Assembly: GCF_002218195.1 (NCBI RefSeq)
Contig: NZ_CP022336.1
Location: forward strand, 1,178,001-1,242,000
DNA: 64,000 nucleotides
Direction: 5' to 3'
From: Sphingorhabdus sp. SMR4y
GTDB lineage: Bacteria; Pseudomonadota; Alphaproteobacteria; Sphingomonadales; Sphingomonadaceae
Within the stretch, counting starts at the first letter, position 1. Every line of letters begins with the position of its first letter. Below are positions 35,728 through 43,458 of this stretch, piece after piece. The translations under genes and the position numbers were made by a program. The notes below the pieces were generated by a model. The model was not told where the DNA came from. It made no database searches and was given only the letters and a program-made list of their open reading frames with translations.

Positions 35728-37374
35728 CTATTCAGCCGCTTCCATTTTTGACGACTTTCTCGCGGCGGGCTTGCTAGACGGGGTAGATCGACTGGCCGCC
35801 CGCTTTGCAACGGGCTTTTTTGTTACTGTCTTTTTGGCGCCGGTTTTCCGGGTCGCGGGTTTCTTTCGCGCTGTGCTGCTTTTCTCTGGCGCGCGATCCT
35901 CGCTCACGAGAGCCTCAAGCGCGTCTTCTTCTTCCGCCTGTCCCAGAGCCTTAAGGAACATTCCTCGCACTTCTGCAACATGTTGGTTCATCGTCCGGCT
36001 GGTCCATTTGCTGGTATCGACCGCAGGCAGCACGTCCACACGCACCTTGGCAGGACGCATCAGAAATTCGTTCTTGGGCGCAACATCGCCGGCATTGTGA
36101 ATGACAATCGGTACCATCGGCACACCCGCCTGGATCGCCATATGGAAAGCACCCTTTTTGAAGGGCCCCAGTTTCGGCGAAAGCGTGCGCGTGCCCTCCG
36201 GCGCGATGACGATGGACTTGCCATCAACTTTGACCGCATCAATCAGCGGCGCCATTGCCTTGATCGCGCTTCCGGCATTGGCCCGATCAATGAAAACCGT
36301 GCCTGCCAGTTCCATCAGTTTGCCGATTACCGGCGTGTCGCGGACCTCTTTCTTGGCCACACCGCCCATGTCCCGGCGGATCAGCTTGGCGAGAATCATG
36401 ACATCCGCCTTGCTCTGGTGGTTGAAGACGAAGATGCAGGGACGCGACGTCCAGAGATTTTCCTCGCCGGTCACTTCCAGCTCGCAGCCGGTCAGCGCGG
36501 TCGCCAGGTCGCCGAACAGTCCGGTAGAGAAATTCATCGCCTCGCGCTTCGATCCGGTGAGTGCCCAGATCGGCAGCGACGCCACCGCCGAGCCAATCAG
36601 CGATCCAGTGGCATAGATCGTCCGGACATAATCCACCGGCTTGCCCTGCCCCCGGCTTTCATATTTTTCCAGCGGCCAGCCATGTTCCCGCGCCGCTTCG
36701 CGCAATTTCGAGTTGGGGTTCAGCGGCCGCGGCTTGCCGACGCGTTCGAGCAGTTCGATGTCGTCATAACTGTCGGAATAGAAATAGCTCTCGTCCAGAT
36801 CCAGCCCATATTCGGCAGCAAGCCCTTCTGCGGCAATGACCTTGCCCTCGCCGAAGCACAGGGGACGAACGATGTTACCGGTAAACTCGCCATTCTCGAC
36901 TTCATATTGCGAACACAGCACATGCTCGATGTCGAGGTCGCGGGCCGTAGGCTCGATCTGGTAAATGGTCGCGGAGGAAACGATCGCAATTGTATGCCCC
37001 TTTGCGCGATGCGCCTCGATCAGCGCCCGTGCTTCGGGATAGACTTTGCGCGCAATATGCTTTTCGTAAAGTTCTTCGCCAAATTCGAAGTAGCTGTCCT
37101 CGGTCACGCCCTTCATGAATTTCGCCGCGCCCGACATCAGCCCGGAGAATCCCATGTTGCCGGTGCTATATTGGGCCATCACATTGATCGTTTCGACGAC
37201 TTCCTCGGCGGTCATTTCGCGCCGCTTGATTTTCTCCCACAACATCGCAGTGGCCGAATAGCCGGCGATTATGGTGCCATCAAAATCGAAAAGAGCGGCG
37301 ATGTGCGGCCCTTCCGGAGCGTCCAGCACATCTTGTAGATGGGATTGATATTCAGCCGATTTAGTCTTGGTCAT
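35728..37374 (-). CDS. Bifunctional HAD-IB phosphatase / 1-acyl-G3P acyltransferase fusion
   Basis: 548 residues. Residues about 25-235: HAD-IB (SerB-like) phosphatase with ALFDFDGTI (Asp30/Asp32) and DSYDDIELL. Residues about 290-470: PlsC-type acyltransferase with NHQSKAD (HX4D) near 318, FIDRANAG and EGTRTLS. This two-domain arrangement is also known from mycobacterial PlsC homologues. It could acylate lysophosphatidate and remove a phosphate, feeding diacylglycerol to WS/DGAT; that coupling is inference. Residues about 495-548 (35728-35892) form a Lys/Ala/Pro-rich histone-H1-like tail (KKPATRKTGAKKTVTKKP). ATG at 37374 has GAAGGAC 6 nt upstream. First gene of the lipid run. Confidence 0.9.
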   Translation of the reverse strand: MTKTKSAEYQSHLQDVLDAPEGPHIAALFDFDGTIIAGYSATAMLWEKIKRREMTAEEVVETINVMAQYSTGNMGFSGLMSGAAKFMKGVTEDSYFEFGEELYEKHIARKVYPEARALIEAHRAKGHTIAIVSSATIYQIEPTARDLDIEHVLCSQYEVENGEFTGNIVRPLCFGEGKVIAAEGLAAEYGLDLDESYFYSDSYDDIELLERVGKPRPLNPNSKLREAAREHGWPLEKYESRGQGKPVDYVRTIYATGSLIGSAVASLPIWALTGSKREAMNFSTGLFGDLATALTGCELEVTGEENLWTSRPCIFVFNHQSKADVMILAKLIRRDMGGVAKKEVRDTPVIGKLMELAGTVFIDRANAGSAIKAMAPLIDAVKVDGKSIVIAPEGTRTLSPKLGPFKKGAFHMAIQAGVPMVPIVIHNAGDVAPKNEFLMRPAKVRVDVLPAVDTSKWTSRTMNQHVAEVRGMFLKALGQAEEEDALEALVSEDRAPEKSSTARKKPATRKTGAKKTVTKKPVAKRAASRSTPSSKPAARKSSKMEAAE

Positions 37375-37575
37375 GCAAATGTCCTTCGCCGAAAGCCCAT
37401 CGTGCCAAAAAACAGCAGCATTTCCCAGCTAATATTGGCGAAATATGCAATTCACTCCGCGATCGGCGATGAAAGTCCCCTTATGGTTCACTTGTGACCG
37501 AAGGATGAAGATTTTGCAATCAACCGACGGGGACGATGCAAACCCGCATTTCTTTCCCGCAATCCTCTGGACTGC
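37375..37575. promoter_or_regulatory. Intergenic region, likely lipid-operon promoter
   Basis: 201 nt between the CDP-alcohol phosphatidyltransferase and the HAD-PlsC gene, both on the minus strand. No gene was found. It is the widest gap before the seven-gene lipid run and so the likely site of its promoter, but I cannot point to a convincing -35/-10 pair. Confidence 0.3.
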
Positions 37576-38178
37576 TCAGGGAAAGTCCATTTTCGCGGCA
37601 ATGGTTCGCTGGATCACGGTTATCACACATAATGCCGCATAGCCTCCGGCGATGACGGCAAAATACTGGGGTAACAGGCACATCAGGACAAAGGCAGTGA
37701 TGGTTTCCGTGCCTTCGGCGAGGCCCGTATTGTAGAAGAAGCTTTTCTTGCCATGCGCCTCGGTTTCGCGACCCGTCTTGGCCGCCAATATGGCATAAGC
37801 GAGAAAGCTGATCCCGGTGAGCGTAAAACTGGCAATCAGGATCATTGCAAAGGGCAGATTGGCCGGGACGGCGAAGCCGAAGCCGAGCGGGACCGCGACG
37901 TAAAAGGCAAAATCGCAGACAATATCAAGATAGCCGCCGAAATCGGTTTGCTTGGTCGCGCGCGCGATCGCGCCGTCGAGGCCATCGAGGATGCGGCTCA
38001 CCAGAACCAGCCCGAGCCCCAGGAGATAGTGCTGATAGCCAATTGCCACACCCGCAGCGATTCCGAAAACTGCGCCCGCGAGCGTGACCTGATTGGCGGA
38101 GACACCTGCCCGCGCCAGCCCCTTGCCAATGGCATTGAGCGGTGGATCTATCAGCGGTCTTATCTTGGAATCCAGCAT
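37576..38178 (-). CDS. CDP-alcohol phosphatidyltransferase family protein
   Basis: 200-residue integral membrane enzyme. The family signature D-G-x2-A-R-x8-G-x3-D-x3-D is visible as DGLDGAIARATKQTDFGGYLDIVCD at about residues 65-89. Hydrophobic segments surround it. Such enzymes transfer the phosphatidyl group from CDP-diacylglycerol to an alcohol (glycerol phosphate, serine, inositol phosphate); the substrate cannot be told from sequence. It lies 10 nt after the nucleoside transporter. Context next to lipid genes fits phospholipid synthesis. Confidence 0.88.
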   Translation of the reverse strand: MLDSKIRPLIDPPLNAIGKGLARAGVSANQVTLAGAVFGIAAGVAIGYQHYLLGLGLVLVSRILDGLDGAIARATKQTDFGGYLDIVCDFAFYVAVPLGFGFAVPANLPFAMILIASFTLTGISFLAYAILAAKTGRETEAHGKKSFFYNTGLAEGTETITAFVLMCLLPQYFAVIAGGYAALCVITVIQRTIAAKMDFP

Positions 38179-38188
38179 GTCCCGCCCC

Positions 38189-39457
38189 TTAGGTAAAGGT
38201 TATCAGACCAATCACCGCCCCGGTCATCGCGGTGGCGCAATTGCCGACGATCCAGCTTTTCATGCCCAGGCCCGCCACTTCGACGCGCCGCGATGGCGCC
38301 AGCGTGCCGATGGTCGACACCAGCAATCCGACGCTGGCGAGATTGGCGAAACCGCACAAGGCATAGACGACAATCAGCTGGCTGCGCGGATCAAAGGTCC
38401 CCTCCGGCAGCGTCGACAGATCAAGATAGGCGACATATTCGTTGAGAATGGTCTTGGTACCCATCAATGCGCCAGCGGCCGGTGCCTGGTCCCAGGGCAC
38501 GCCCAGGGTCCACATCAGCGGCGCAAACAGCCAGCCGAACGCGCGTCTGATCGTCACTGCCTGCCCGTCGACAAGCGGCAGAACGGTAAGCATCTGGTCG
38601 ACCAGCGCCACCAGCGCAAAGACCACGAGGATGATCCCGATTACCGCCAGAAAGACCTGCACACCTTCCATCGTCCCGCGGACAATGGCATCAATGCTGC
38701 CGTCATATTTGAGTCCCGGCTGTTCATCGCCGGTCTCGGTCTTGCCGTCACCGGGCACCATCAGGCGGGCCAGCAGTATCGCGGCTGGCAGCGAGATCAG
38801 CGAGGCGGAAATCATGTGGCCGACCGCATTGGGCACGGTGGCGGACAGGGTGGAAGCGTAGAGCACAAGTATCGCGCCGGAGATGGTCGACATCGCCAGC
38901 ACCATGACCATGAACAGTTCCGCGCGGCTCATCTTCTCGAAATAGGCGCGCAATATCAAAGGCGATTCCACCACGCCGAGGAAGATATTCGCGCCGCCGC
39001 TCAGCCCGACCACGCCGCTCACGCCCATAGTCTTGCGCAAGGCCCAGGACAGGCCGCGAACAATCCACGCGAGCACACCCCAGTGCCACAGCAGGGCGGA
39101 CAGCGCCGAGAAGACGATGACCAGAGGCAATATCTGGAAGGCGATGATTAGCGGCGGCTCGGCGCCTTCCTTCAGGACAAAGGGCAGTTCTGCCCCGCCG
39201 GCATAGCCGAACATATAGGAGGATCCGACCAGCGTCGCTTTCTCGATTGCCATTACGCCCTGATCGGCGAGACCGATGATGTCCCAGACAAAGGGCACCC
39301 GGACAATTATCAGCGCGATGGCAAATTGCAGCAGCAGCGCCCCGCCGATCCATTTCCAGCCAGGCCGGGCCTGCCGGTTTTCGGACAGCAGCCAGACAAA
39401 GACAAGGATCAGCGACAGGCCAATCAGGCCCTGGCCTTGCTGCAGGATATCCATCAT
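38189..39457 (-). CDS. Concentrative nucleoside transporter (CNT/NupC family)
   Basis: 422 residues with about ten membrane segments. Family features: GLSLILVFVWLLSENR near the N terminus, the GVSGVVGLSGGANIFLGVVESPLIL region, and GTKTILNEYVAYLDLS followed by RSQLIVVYALCGFANLASVG near the C terminus. Imports nucleosides with protons or sodium. The frame extends to 39526, but the ATG at 39457 overlaps the TGA of the upstream gene (ATGA), giving a coupled start. Neighbouring genes do not explain a nucleoside role. Confidence 0.92.
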   Translation of the reverse strand: MMDILQQGQGLIGLSLILVFVWLLSENRQARPGWKWIGGALLLQFAIALIIVRVPFVWDIIGLADQGVMAIEKATLVGSSYMFGYAGGAELPFVLKEGAEPPLIIAFQILPLVIVFSALSALLWHWGVLAWIVRGLSWALRKTMGVSGVVGLSGGANIFLGVVESPLILRAYFEKMSRAELFMVMVLAMSTISGAILVLYASTLSATVPNAVGHMISASLISLPAAILLARLMVPGDGKTETGDEQPGLKYDGSIDAIVRGTMEGVQVFLAVIGIILVVFALVALVDQMLTVLPLVDGQAVTIRRAFGWLFAPLMWTLGVPWDQAPAAGALMGTKTILNEYVAYLDLSTLPEGTFDPRSQLIVVYALCGFANLASVGLLVSTIGTLAPSRRVEVAGLGMKSWIVGNCATAMTGAVIGLITFT

Positions 39458-41604
39458 CCGCGCATCCATTTGTGATAGCGCTCGACCCAGCGCAGCAGCC
39501 CTTCCGGCGCATGCGCTCGCTTCCATTCGCCGGCGGCATATTTATTGGCTTCGGCCATGGTCGGATAGGTGTGGATCGTGCCCAAAATCTTGTTGAGGCC
39601 GAGCTTGTATTTCATCGCCAGCACATATTCCGCCAGTAATTCCCCCGCATGATCACCGACAATCGTCACACCCAAAATCCTGTCCTTGCCCGGCGGGGTC
39701 AGCACTTTGACAAAGCCCTGCGTGGCGCTGTCCGCAATCGCCCGGTCCAGTTCGTGCATCGGGTAGGTCGTGACTTCATAGGCAATGCCCTGCGCTCTCG
39801 CGTCCTGTTCGTTCAGGCCGACCCGGGCGATCTCGGGATCGATGAAGGTGGTCCACGGGATCACGCGATAGTCGGCCTTGAACTTGCGGAACTGGCCGAA
39901 CAGCGCGTTGACCGACGCATACCAGGCCTGATGCGAGGCGACATGGGTGAACTGATAGGGTCCGGCGACGTCACCGGCAGCGAAGATATTGGGATAGAGC
40001 GTCGCCAGATAGTCATCGGTGATGACCGTGCGGTCGGTTTCGATGCCCAGCTCTTCCAGACCAAATCCACTCAGGCGCGCGCTGCGCCCGACCGCAACCA
40101 CGAGAGCATCAAAAGCGATGCTCTTCTCTTTGCTATCTGCGGACAGGATCAGCCGTTTCTCACCGTCCACCAGCTCGCAGCGGATCGCATCATGGCCGGT
40201 CAAGACCTCGACTCCCGATTGTTGCTGCGCGGCGAGGGCCAGTTCGGCGACCTCGTCATCTTCCCGCGCCAGCAGGCGGTCCGAACGCTCCACTTGCACC
40301 ACCTCCGCTCCCAGCCGGGCAAAAGCCTGACTCAGCTCGCAGCCAATCGGGCCGCCGCCGAGTATGATCATCCGCTTGGGAATATCCTCCATCTGCGCGA
40401 ATTCTTCCCAGAGTGTATCGCTGGTGACATAGCCGACGTCATCAAGACCGGGCAGATCGGGGACGAAGGGCCGCCCGCCGGTGGCAATGACGATGGAACG
40501 CGTGGTCAGCCTCTGTGTCTCGCCATCTTCGCGCTTTATTTCGACGGTCCAGGGATCGATGATCGTCGCATAGCCCTTCACCACGTCGACGCCGAGCCCG
40601 GTATAGCGCTCGACGCTGTCATGCGGCTCGATCTCCGCGATAATGCCGTGGATACGCTGCATCACCGCCTTGAAGCTATATTTTGGCTCGACCTTGTCCA
40701 GCCCGTAAACATCACCGTTGCGCATCTGCTCGGCGACCTTGGCGCTTTTGATCAGCGCCTTGCTGGGTACGCAGCCATAGTTGAGACAGTCGCCGCCCAT
40801 TTTCGATGCTTCCACCAGAGTCACCTTGGCCTTGACCGTCGCCGCAATATAGGAAGACACCAGACCGGCGGCACCGGCGCCGATCACCACCATATTGCGG
40901 TCATATTTTTTCGGTCTGGTCCAGCGCGCATAGACTTTCCGGCGTTTGATCAGTCCGACGATCCACTTGCCGATCCACGGCGTCAGGCCGAGCGCGGCGA
41001 AGGACAGCAGCAGAACCGGCGAACCGATATCGCTGACTTCATCTATATTGGCCAGTTGCGTGCCGGCGTTGACATAGACAATGGTCCCCAGCAGCATGCC
41101 GATCTGGCTGACGATATAGAATGTCCGGGCCTTTATCGCGGTCAGCCCCATCAGCAGGTTGATCAGGAAGAAGGGAAAGATTGGCACCAGCCTCAGCGTC
41201 AGCAGATAGAATGGCCCGTCTTTTTCGACACCGTTATCTATCGCCTTCAACCGGTCGCCAAACCGCGCCTTGATCGTGTCACGGAACAGATAGCGGGACG
41301 AGAGAAAGGCGATGGTCGCGCCGATGGATGATGCGAAGGAGACAATGATCGTACCGGTAACAACACCGAACAGCGCGCCTGCTGCCAGCGTCAAAATGAG
41401 CGCACCAGGCAGGGATGCAGCCGTTGTCACCACATAGACCAGAAAGAAGATGCCGATGACCAGAACGGGCGCGGCCCGATATTGGGCGTCAAAGGCCGCT
41501 TGCTGTTCTTTCAGATTGGCCAGCGTCAGTTGCGAACCCAGGTCAAAAGAGAAGAAGCTGGCGATGGCGATGGCGAACAGAACAAGGATCAGTATTTTTT
41601 TCAT
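39454..41604 (-). CDS. TVP38/TMEM64 (VTT) membrane domain fused to FAD-disulfide oxidoreductase
   Basis: 716 residues. Residues 1-225: hydrophobic VTT/SNARE-associated domain (ASLPGALILTLAAGALFG, RLVPIFPFFLINLLMG). Residues about 237-700: pyridine nucleotide-disulfide oxidoreductase with FAD motif MVVIGAGAAGLVSSY, redox-active GGDCLNYGCVPSKALI (Cys pair near 275/280), NAD motif ILGGGPIGCELSQAF, FAADVAG-type GDVAGPYQFTH, and a dimerisation domain with LLAEYVLAMK. It resembles the mercuric reductase/dihydrolipoamide dehydrogenase family but lacks a metal-binding N terminus. Substrate unknown; the fusion recurs in other bacteria. It is 103 nt downstream of the hydroxylase gene and coupled to the transporter. 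Confidence 0.9.
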   Translation of the reverse strand: MKKILILVLFAIAIASFFSFDLGSQLTLANLKEQQAAFDAQYRAAPVLVIGIFFLVYVVTTAASLPGALILTLAAGALFGVVTGTIIVSFASSIGATIAFLSSRYLFRDTIKARFGDRLKAIDNGVEKDGPFYLLTLRLVPIFPFFLINLLMGLTAIKARTFYIVSQIGMLLGTIVYVNAGTQLANIDEVSDIGSPVLLLSFAALGLTPWIGKWIVGLIKRRKVYARWTRPKKYDRNMVVIGAGAAGLVSSYIAATVKAKVTLVEASKMGGDCLNYGCVPSKALIKSAKVAEQMRNGDVYGLDKVEPKYSFKAVMQRIHGIIAEIEPHDSVERYTGLGVDVVKGYATIIDPWTVEIKREDGETQRLTTRSIVIATGGRPFVPDLPGLDDVGYVTSDTLWEEFAQMEDIPKRMIILGGGPIGCELSQAFARLGAEVVQVERSDRLLAREDDEVAELALAAQQQSGVEVLTGHDAIRCELVDGEKRLILSADSKEKSIAFDALVVAVGRSARLSGFGLEELGIETDRTVITDDYLATLYPNIFAAGDVAGPYQFTHVASHQAWYASVNALFGQFRKFKADYRVIPWTTFIDPEIARVGLNEQDARAQGIAYEVTTYPMHELDRAIADSATQGFVKVLTPPGKDRILGVTIVGDHAGELLAEYVLAMKYKLGLNKILGTIHTYPTMAEANKYAAGEWKRAHAPEGLLRWVERYHKWMRG

Positions 41605-41669
41605 GTCGCTCTTTCCGTACGGCGTGGCGCCGTTGCAATGACCAGCTGTGAATATGAACTCCTATATGG

Positions 41670-41692
41670 AGCTTCCAAGCGCTTTGGAAGCT
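41670..41692. terminator. Hairpin between hydroxylase and VTT-oxidoreductase genes
   Basis: AGCTTCCAA and TTGGAAGCT form a perfect 9-bp stem around GCGCT in the 103-nt gap between the two minus-strand genes. There is no U-run on either side, so it may be a weak or Rho-assisted terminator or a processing hairpin. Confidence 0.4.
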
Positions 41693-41707
41693 AGCGCAAT
41701 TTCCGGT

Positions 41708-42541
41708 TCAGGTAGAGTTTCTTTTATACCCTCGAGCATTATTCGTCCGATTGCGTTGCTGGAACGGAAGCGCCAGGCTCCACCACAGCTCGGCCGGACT
41801 GTCGATCTGATATTCCTCGAGTCCGATGGTCATCTTGTCATGGCCGGCTTCCGGCTGCGCGATATAGGTGCCGAATATCCGGTCCCACAGGGCGATGCTG
41901 AAACCATAATTGCTGTCCGTCTCGCCGCGCACGGTAGAATGATGGACCCGGTGCATGTCCGGGGTAACGAGTAACAGGCGCAAGCCTTTGTCCAGCCATT
42001 GGGGCAACCGCAAATTGCTGTGGTTGAACATCGCGCACAGGTTGAGCAACAACGCAAAGACGAACACCGCCAGCGGGCTCGGACCGAGCAACAGCACCAG
42101 CCCGCATTTGTACAGCATCGACAGGATCATCTCGACCGGGTGGAAACGTATCGCCGTGGTTACGTCAATGTCGCGGTCAGCGTGGTGAACCTTGTGAACA
42201 GCCCAGAGCAGCGGGATTTTGTGGGTCGCGATATGCTGGCCATAGATCGCCAGATCGAGCAGGATCAAGGCGAGCGCAAATTCCACCCAAACCGGCCAGT
42301 CGGTCCAGTTGAACAGGCCGATCTGGTTTTGTGCCGCCAAGCCAGCGACGGCAATCGCCGCGACCGGGCCCATCAGGCGGAGCGCGACGCTGTCCAGAAT
42401 GATGAAAATAATATTGGTGCGCCAGCGCCGGAACCGCGCCAGCAGGCGCTTGCGACGCGGAAATATGGCCTCGCTCAGCGCCAGAATTGCAAATAGCAGG
42501 ACGGACAGTAGCAGGCCATGTAACGCAAGATCATCTGTCAT
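41708..42541 (-). CDS. Sterol desaturase / fatty acid hydroxylase family protein
   Basis: 277-residue membrane di-iron enzyme. Histidine boxes are complete: HIATHK then HKVHH (residues about 107-123), HSN in the middle, and HRVHH near residue 197. Several hydrophobic segments flank them. Such proteins oxidise C-H bonds of sterols, fatty acids or carotenoids; in sphingomonads members include carotenoid and sphingolipid hydroxylases. The substrate cannot be read from sequence. It is the first minus-strand gene after the tRNA-Ser region. Confidence 0.88.
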   Translation of the reverse strand: MTDDLALHGLLLSVLLFAILALSEAIFPRRKRLLARFRRWRTNIIFIILDSVALRLMGPVAAIAVAGLAAQNQIGLFNWTDWPVWVEFALALILLDLAIYGQHIATHKIPLLWAVHKVHHADRDIDVTTAIRFHPVEMILSMLYKCGLVLLLGPSPLAVFVFALLLNLCAMFNHSNLRLPQWLDKGLRLLLVTPDMHRVHHSTVRGETDSNYGFSIALWDRIFGTYIAQPEAGHDKMTIGLEEYQIDSPAELWWSLALPFQQRNRTNNARGYKRNST

Positions 42542-42772
42542 GAATGGGATTGTCGCTTCGCCATTTCGCTTTCCTGCTACGGAAAAATACTATCGCCGCC
42601 CTATAGCAGAGATCGCGCCCATATAAGCGCATATTCTGTAACTCTCAGTTTCTTGGGGGTTTCAGGCAGAGGCCACGCCCATCCCCTGCCCATCTTCACG
42701 AGGATTTTTCATCACAGTCCAATATGGGTTGCAGCGCTGCGAGATGATCGCTAGATGCTGCCCCGTCTATGA

Positions 42773-42862
42773 GGTGCGTTGGCTGAGTGGTCGAAAGCGC
42801 CGCACTCGAAATGCGGTATGCCAGCAATGGTATCTAGGGTTCGAATCCCTAACGCACCTCCA
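42773..42862 (+). tRNA. tRNA-Ser (CGA)
   Basis: Class II tRNA of 90 nt: acceptor GGTGCGT/ACGCACC, D-arm GGCTGAGTGGTCGAAAGC, anticodon stem CCGCA/TGCGG around CTCGAAA with anticodon CGA, a long variable arm, T-arm AGGGTTCGAATCCCT, and encoded CCA at 42860-42862. The next 119 nt up to the BLUF gene hold no gene. Confidence 0.95.
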
Positions 42863-42981
42863 CAGACATGGCCGGCTTCACAGGCTCGACAGCTTCTGCT
42901 GTCCGGGCGACCAGTCGGGCCTGTTCCCGGAGACCGGCAAGCCGCACATTATCAGCAACCGGCGTTTCCACCGCAGTCGCA

Positions 42982-43458
42982 CTAGCCGGAAGACTTGTTC
43001 TCGGCATTGCCCTCCGCGGAGTGGCTGTCCAGCAGGCTGCGCATTTGCAGCGTCGCCTGATTTGCGTTCACGCCGACCAGAAAACGAACTTCCTGCAATC
43101 CGTCGCGCAGCGCCAGGCTATTGTCTTCATCCTCGCACAGGCAGGCCATGTCCCAGCCTTCAAACAATCTTTCCGACACGCTGGACAGATCGATAAGCTG
43201 CAAATCGACATGGCGAAAATCGCAGCAGATACGCTCGAAAGCATTTTCAAGCGCGTCTGACGGTCCTTCCAATATCTGGATGAACGTTCCGTCCACGAAA
43301 AGCAGGCTGCCCGTCAGGTCAGCCGACTGGTTTTGCACGGCCGAAGCTTCCGCAATTTCACGAGCCGTCTGCTGCGGCTTTTCACCGCACTGATCGACAT
43401 CGAGTCTGCTCGTATAGAGGATCCGCGAAAACTGTTTGCTTGAAGTAAAAGCGTTCAT
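42982..43458 (-). CDS. BLUF blue-light photoreceptor protein
   Basis: 158 residues. BLUF domain at about 10-105 binds FAD and senses blue light. Key residues correspond to AppA Tyr21/Asn45/Gln63: Tyr15 in RILYTSR, Asn43 in VQNQSADLTG, Gln61 in TFIQILEG. A Trp follows in LFEGWDMA (about residue 105). There is no output domain apart from a short C-terminal helix, so it must act by protein contact. Its ATG overlaps the TGA of the upstream MHYT-GGDEF-EAL gene (ATGA), so the two are coupled, and the membrane c-di-GMP protein is the obvious partner. Confidence 0.9.
   Translation of the reverse strand: MNAFTSSKQFSRILYTSRLDVDQCGEKPQQTAREIAEASAVQNQSADLTGSLLFVDGTFIQILEGPSDALENAFERICCDFRHVDLQLIDLSSVSERLFEGWDMACLCEDEDNSLALRDGLQEVRFLVGVNANQATLQMRSLLDSHSAEGNAENKSSG

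Noticed and set aside
35980-41331. Plus-strand frames of 452 and 560 codons opposite the HAD-PlsC and VTT-flavoprotein genes
   Set aside because: Both lie antisense to genes with intact catalytic motifs and show no domain of their own.
39454-41604. The flavoprotein as E3 of the branched-chain complex
   Set aside because: It has an N-terminal membrane domain, lies 20 kb from the bkd operon and groups by layout with VTT fusions; ordinary dihydrolipoamide dehydrogenase is soluble.
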